From contig NZ_JADDJF010000014.1 of assembly GCF_017811755.1 (NCBI RefSeq), positions 1 to 64,000 on the forward strand: a stretch of 64,000 bases of DNA, written 5' to 3'. Origin of the DNA: Pararhodobacter sp. SW119 (GTDB lineage Bacteria > Pseudomonadota > Alphaproteobacteria > Rhodobacterales > Rhodobacteraceae). Numbering within the stretch: position 1 is the first letter of the stretch; the number at the start of each line of letters is the position of its first letter. Positions 62,283-64,000 of the stretch are shown here, one piece after another. The position numbers and the translations under genes are program-made. The notes beneath the pieces were generated by a model. That model made no database searches. It was not told where the DNA came from and worked only from the letters and a program-made list of their open reading frames with translations.

Positions 62283-63455
62283 ATGGCGCTCCTCGAGCAG
62301 ATGCACACGGGCCACAAGGCGTCGGCCGTGATGCACGGCGGGTTGATCCTGTGGGTGGCGGTGTTCGGGCTGATCAGCGCGCCCAGCCGCGACCGCAGCC
62401 CGCCGGTCGCCGACGTGGCGCTGCTGTCGGCCGAGGAATTCGCCGCGCTGAGCGCGCCGCGGGCGCCGGCCCCCGACGCCGCCACGCCCGCGCCGGAACC
62501 CGCGCCCGCGCCGCCCCCGGCAGCGGAAGCGCCGATCGCCGCACCGCCCCCCGCCGCCCCGCCGCCGTCGCCCCCCGCCGAGACCGGCGAGGAGACACCG
62601 CCGCAGGCCGCCGTGCGCGCGCCCGAGCCGACGCCGGACGCAAGCCTGCGCCCGGTCCAGCGCCCGGCCGAGCGCGTGGCGCCCGAGGCCGCGCCCGCAC
62701 CGGACCCCGAGACCCAGGTCGGACCGCGCGACCAGGCCGCGCTGGTCCCCGACCCCGAGGCCGCACCCAGCGAGGCCCCGCCCGCGCAGGACGCGACCGC
62801 GCCCGAGGCGGCGGCGACCGAGACCGTGACCGAGGCGACCGAGATCGACGAGGAGGCCGCGCCGCAGCGCACCGCCACCGCGCCCGAGGTCAGCCTGCGC
62901 CCGCTGCGCCGCCCGGCCCGACCGACGCCCGCCCCGCCCCCGCCGCAGGAGACCGAGATCGCGCGCGCCACGCCGCCGGCCGAGACGCCCACGCCGGACC
63001 CGGCCCCACCCCAGCCGCAACCCGAGCCCACACCGCAACCCGAACCCGAGCCGCAGCCCGAGAGCACCGGCCCCAGCGGCGATGCGGTGATGGACGCGCT
63101 GAGTCAGGCGCTGGCGGGTGGCGGCAGCACCTCGGGGATGACGGCCGGCGATATCGAAGGCCTGCGCCTTGATATCGAACGTTGCTGGAACGTTGGGCTG
63201 CTGTCGCTGGACGCCCAGCAGTCGATTGTGACCATCGGGTTCGAAATGACGCCGGATGCGCGCCCAATCGAGAACTCGATCCAACTGGTCGATGCCGAGG
63301 GCGGCAGCGTCGCGGGACAGCGTCAGGCCTTCGACACTGGACGGCGCGCCATCATCGAATGCGGCGTCAACGGCTATGGATTGCCCAGTGCCCTCTACGA
63401 TCAATGGCGCGAGATCGAGATCACCTTCAACCCAGCGAGGATGAGTAACCGATGA
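62283..63455 (+). CDS. tolA: Tol-Pal system protein TolA
   Basis: This 390-residue trans-periplasmic linker has an N-terminal membrane helix (SAVMHGGLILWVAVFGLISAPS). A long Ala/Pro/Glu-rich arm (about 60-285) has repeated PEPxP and RPxxRP elements. The C-terminal TonB-like domain reads DIEGLRLDIERCWNVGLLSLDAQQSIVTIGFEM (seen in parts). The arm is proline-rich rather than the helical lysine/alanine type of enterobacteria, as is usual in Rhodobacterales. Confidence 0.92.
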   Translation: MALLEQMHTGHKASAVMHGGLILWVAVFGLISAPSRDRSPPVADVALLSAEEFAALSAPRAPAPDAATPAPEPAPAPPPAAEAPIAAPPPAAPPPSPPAETGEETPPQAAVRAPEPTPDASLRPVQRPAERVAPEAAPAPDPETQVGPRDQAALVPDPEAAPSEAPPAQDATAPEAAATETVTEATEIDEEAAPQRTATAPEVSLRPLRRPARPTPAPPPPQETEIARATPPAETPTPDPAPPQPQPEPTPQPEPEPQPESTGPSGDAVMDALSQALAGGGSTSGMTAGDIEGLRLDIERCWNVGLLSLDAQQSIVTIGFEMTPDARPIENSIQLVDAEGGSVAGQRQAFDTGRRAIIECGVNGYGLPSALYDQWREIEITFNPARMSNR

Positions 63456-64000
63456 TGGACCTGACCCGCCCCCCCCTTGCCGCCGGGCTTCTGGCACTCG
63501 TCGCGCTTGCGCTTTCTCCGGCGATGGCCCCGGCGCAGTCCGGCCCGCTGCGCATCGAGGTGACCGAGGGCGTGATCGCCCCCGTGCCCTATGCGATCCC
63601 CGATTTCGTGGCCGAGAACGCCCCGGCGGATCAATACGCCGCCGGGATCGCGCGGGTCGTGGCCAGCAACCTGTCCGGCACGGGCCTTCTGCGCGAGATC
63701 GGACGCGAGGCGCATGTCGGGCGGATCACCAGCTTCGACAGCCCGGTGCAGTTTTCCGACTGGCGGGCGATCAACGCGCAGGCGCTGATCACCGGTGCAG
63801 CGCGGCTGGACGGGGAGCAGTTGCGCGTGAAGTTCCGCCTCTTCGACGTTGTGTCCGGCCAGCAAATGGGCGACGGGCTGCAGCTGGACGGCACTACCGG
63901 CAACTGGCGCCGCATGGCGCATCGGGTGTCGGACGCGATCTATACCCGGCTGACCGGCGAGGGCGGATATTTCGACAGCCGCGTGGTCTTCGTCGCAGAA
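63452..64000 (+). CDS. tolB: Tol-Pal system protein TolB (3' end cut by window)
   Basis: From ATG 63452, overlapping the tolA stop (ATGA), 183 codons run to the window edge without a stop. The protein has a signal peptide (LLALVALALSPAMAPAQ) and the TolB N-terminal domain: PDFVAENAPADQYAAGIARVVASNLSGTGLLREI, then DSPVQFSDWRAINAQALITG, and RMAHRVSDAIYTRLTGEGGYFD. TolB is a periplasmic beta-propeller that links Tol proteins to Pal; the propeller lies beyond the window. Confidence 0.95.
   Translation, partial: MMDLTRPPLAAGLLALVALALSPAMAPAQSGPLRIEVTEGVIAPVPYAIPDFVAENAPADQYAAGIARVVASNLSGTGLLREIGREAHVGRITSFDSPVQFSDWRAINAQALITGAARLDGEQLRVKFRLFDVVSGQQMGDGLQLDGTTGNWRRMAHRVSDAIYTRLTGEGGYFDSRVVFVAE

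Overview
This window is high-GC DNA that looks like a salt-adapted member of the Rhodobacteraceae (Roseobacter-type Alphaproteobacteria). The main clues are an ectR-ectABC-(ectD)-ask_ect ectoine locus, a VPLPA-CTERM exported protein, an EttA translation factor, a ybgC-tolQRAB cluster, and the general style of the genes. The species is an inference from gene content, not from a search.

Layout. 1-4.4 kb: a hybrid histidine kinase cut by the window edge, then a gene graveyard containing a decayed kinase paralogue, IS3-like and IS1595-like remnants, an interrupted exported-protein gene and an 8-bp tandem repeat. 4.4-9.4 kb: the ectoine locus. A divergent MarR/EctR regulator faces ectA, ectB, ectC and a dedicated aspartokinase. 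The ectoine hydroxylase gene ectD survives only as its two ends, so the locus should make ectoine but not 5-hydroxyectoine. 9.6-26.6 kb: fourteen minus-strand genes, mostly overlapping or nearly touching, form a catabolic cluster. It has an IclR regulator, hydantoinase/oxoprolinase A and B subunits, two SDRs, a CE4-type amidohydrolase, a complete peptide/opine-type ABC importer, an MFS carrier, a gamma-glutamyltransferase-like Ntn hydrolase and an Old Yellow Enzyme reductase. 27-31 kb: two FAD amine/amino-acid oxidoreductases around a glyoxalase-like protein, plus a ModE-like regulator. 31.5-44.4 kb: housekeeping and envelope genes: tRNA-Arg(ACG), an MscS channel, a lipoprotein, leuC and leuD separated by a VPLPA-CTERM gene, a membrane protein coupled to an EEP-family nuclease-like protein, a TspO-like protein, an aldose dehydrogenase, a LuxR solo and a CapD-type sugar epimerase. 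44.7-56.4 kb: an NTF2-fold protein, an Hpt-like protein, an M17 aminopeptidase with an NlpC/P60 protein, a small copper operon, a crotonase and SDR pair, agmatinase, a 3-hydroxyisobutyrate dehydrogenase-type enzyme, an FAD oxidoreductase, surE-pcm and a YHS protein. 56.5-64 kb: ettA, a large repeat-built membrane protein, then ybgC-tolQ-tolR-tolA-tolB, with tolB running off the end.

The most unusual signal is non-coding. Five intergenic loci (about 9.4, 31.2, 36.7, 50.8 and 58.3 kb) carry short arrays of an 11-bp unit, GCCATACGCTT, repeated in exact 11-bp phase. Four lie on the plus strand. The fifth is on the minus strand, just beyond a place (about 57.95 kb, inside the end of ettA) where base composition switches abruptly from C-favouring to G-favouring on the plus strand. 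I do not recognise this repeat family.
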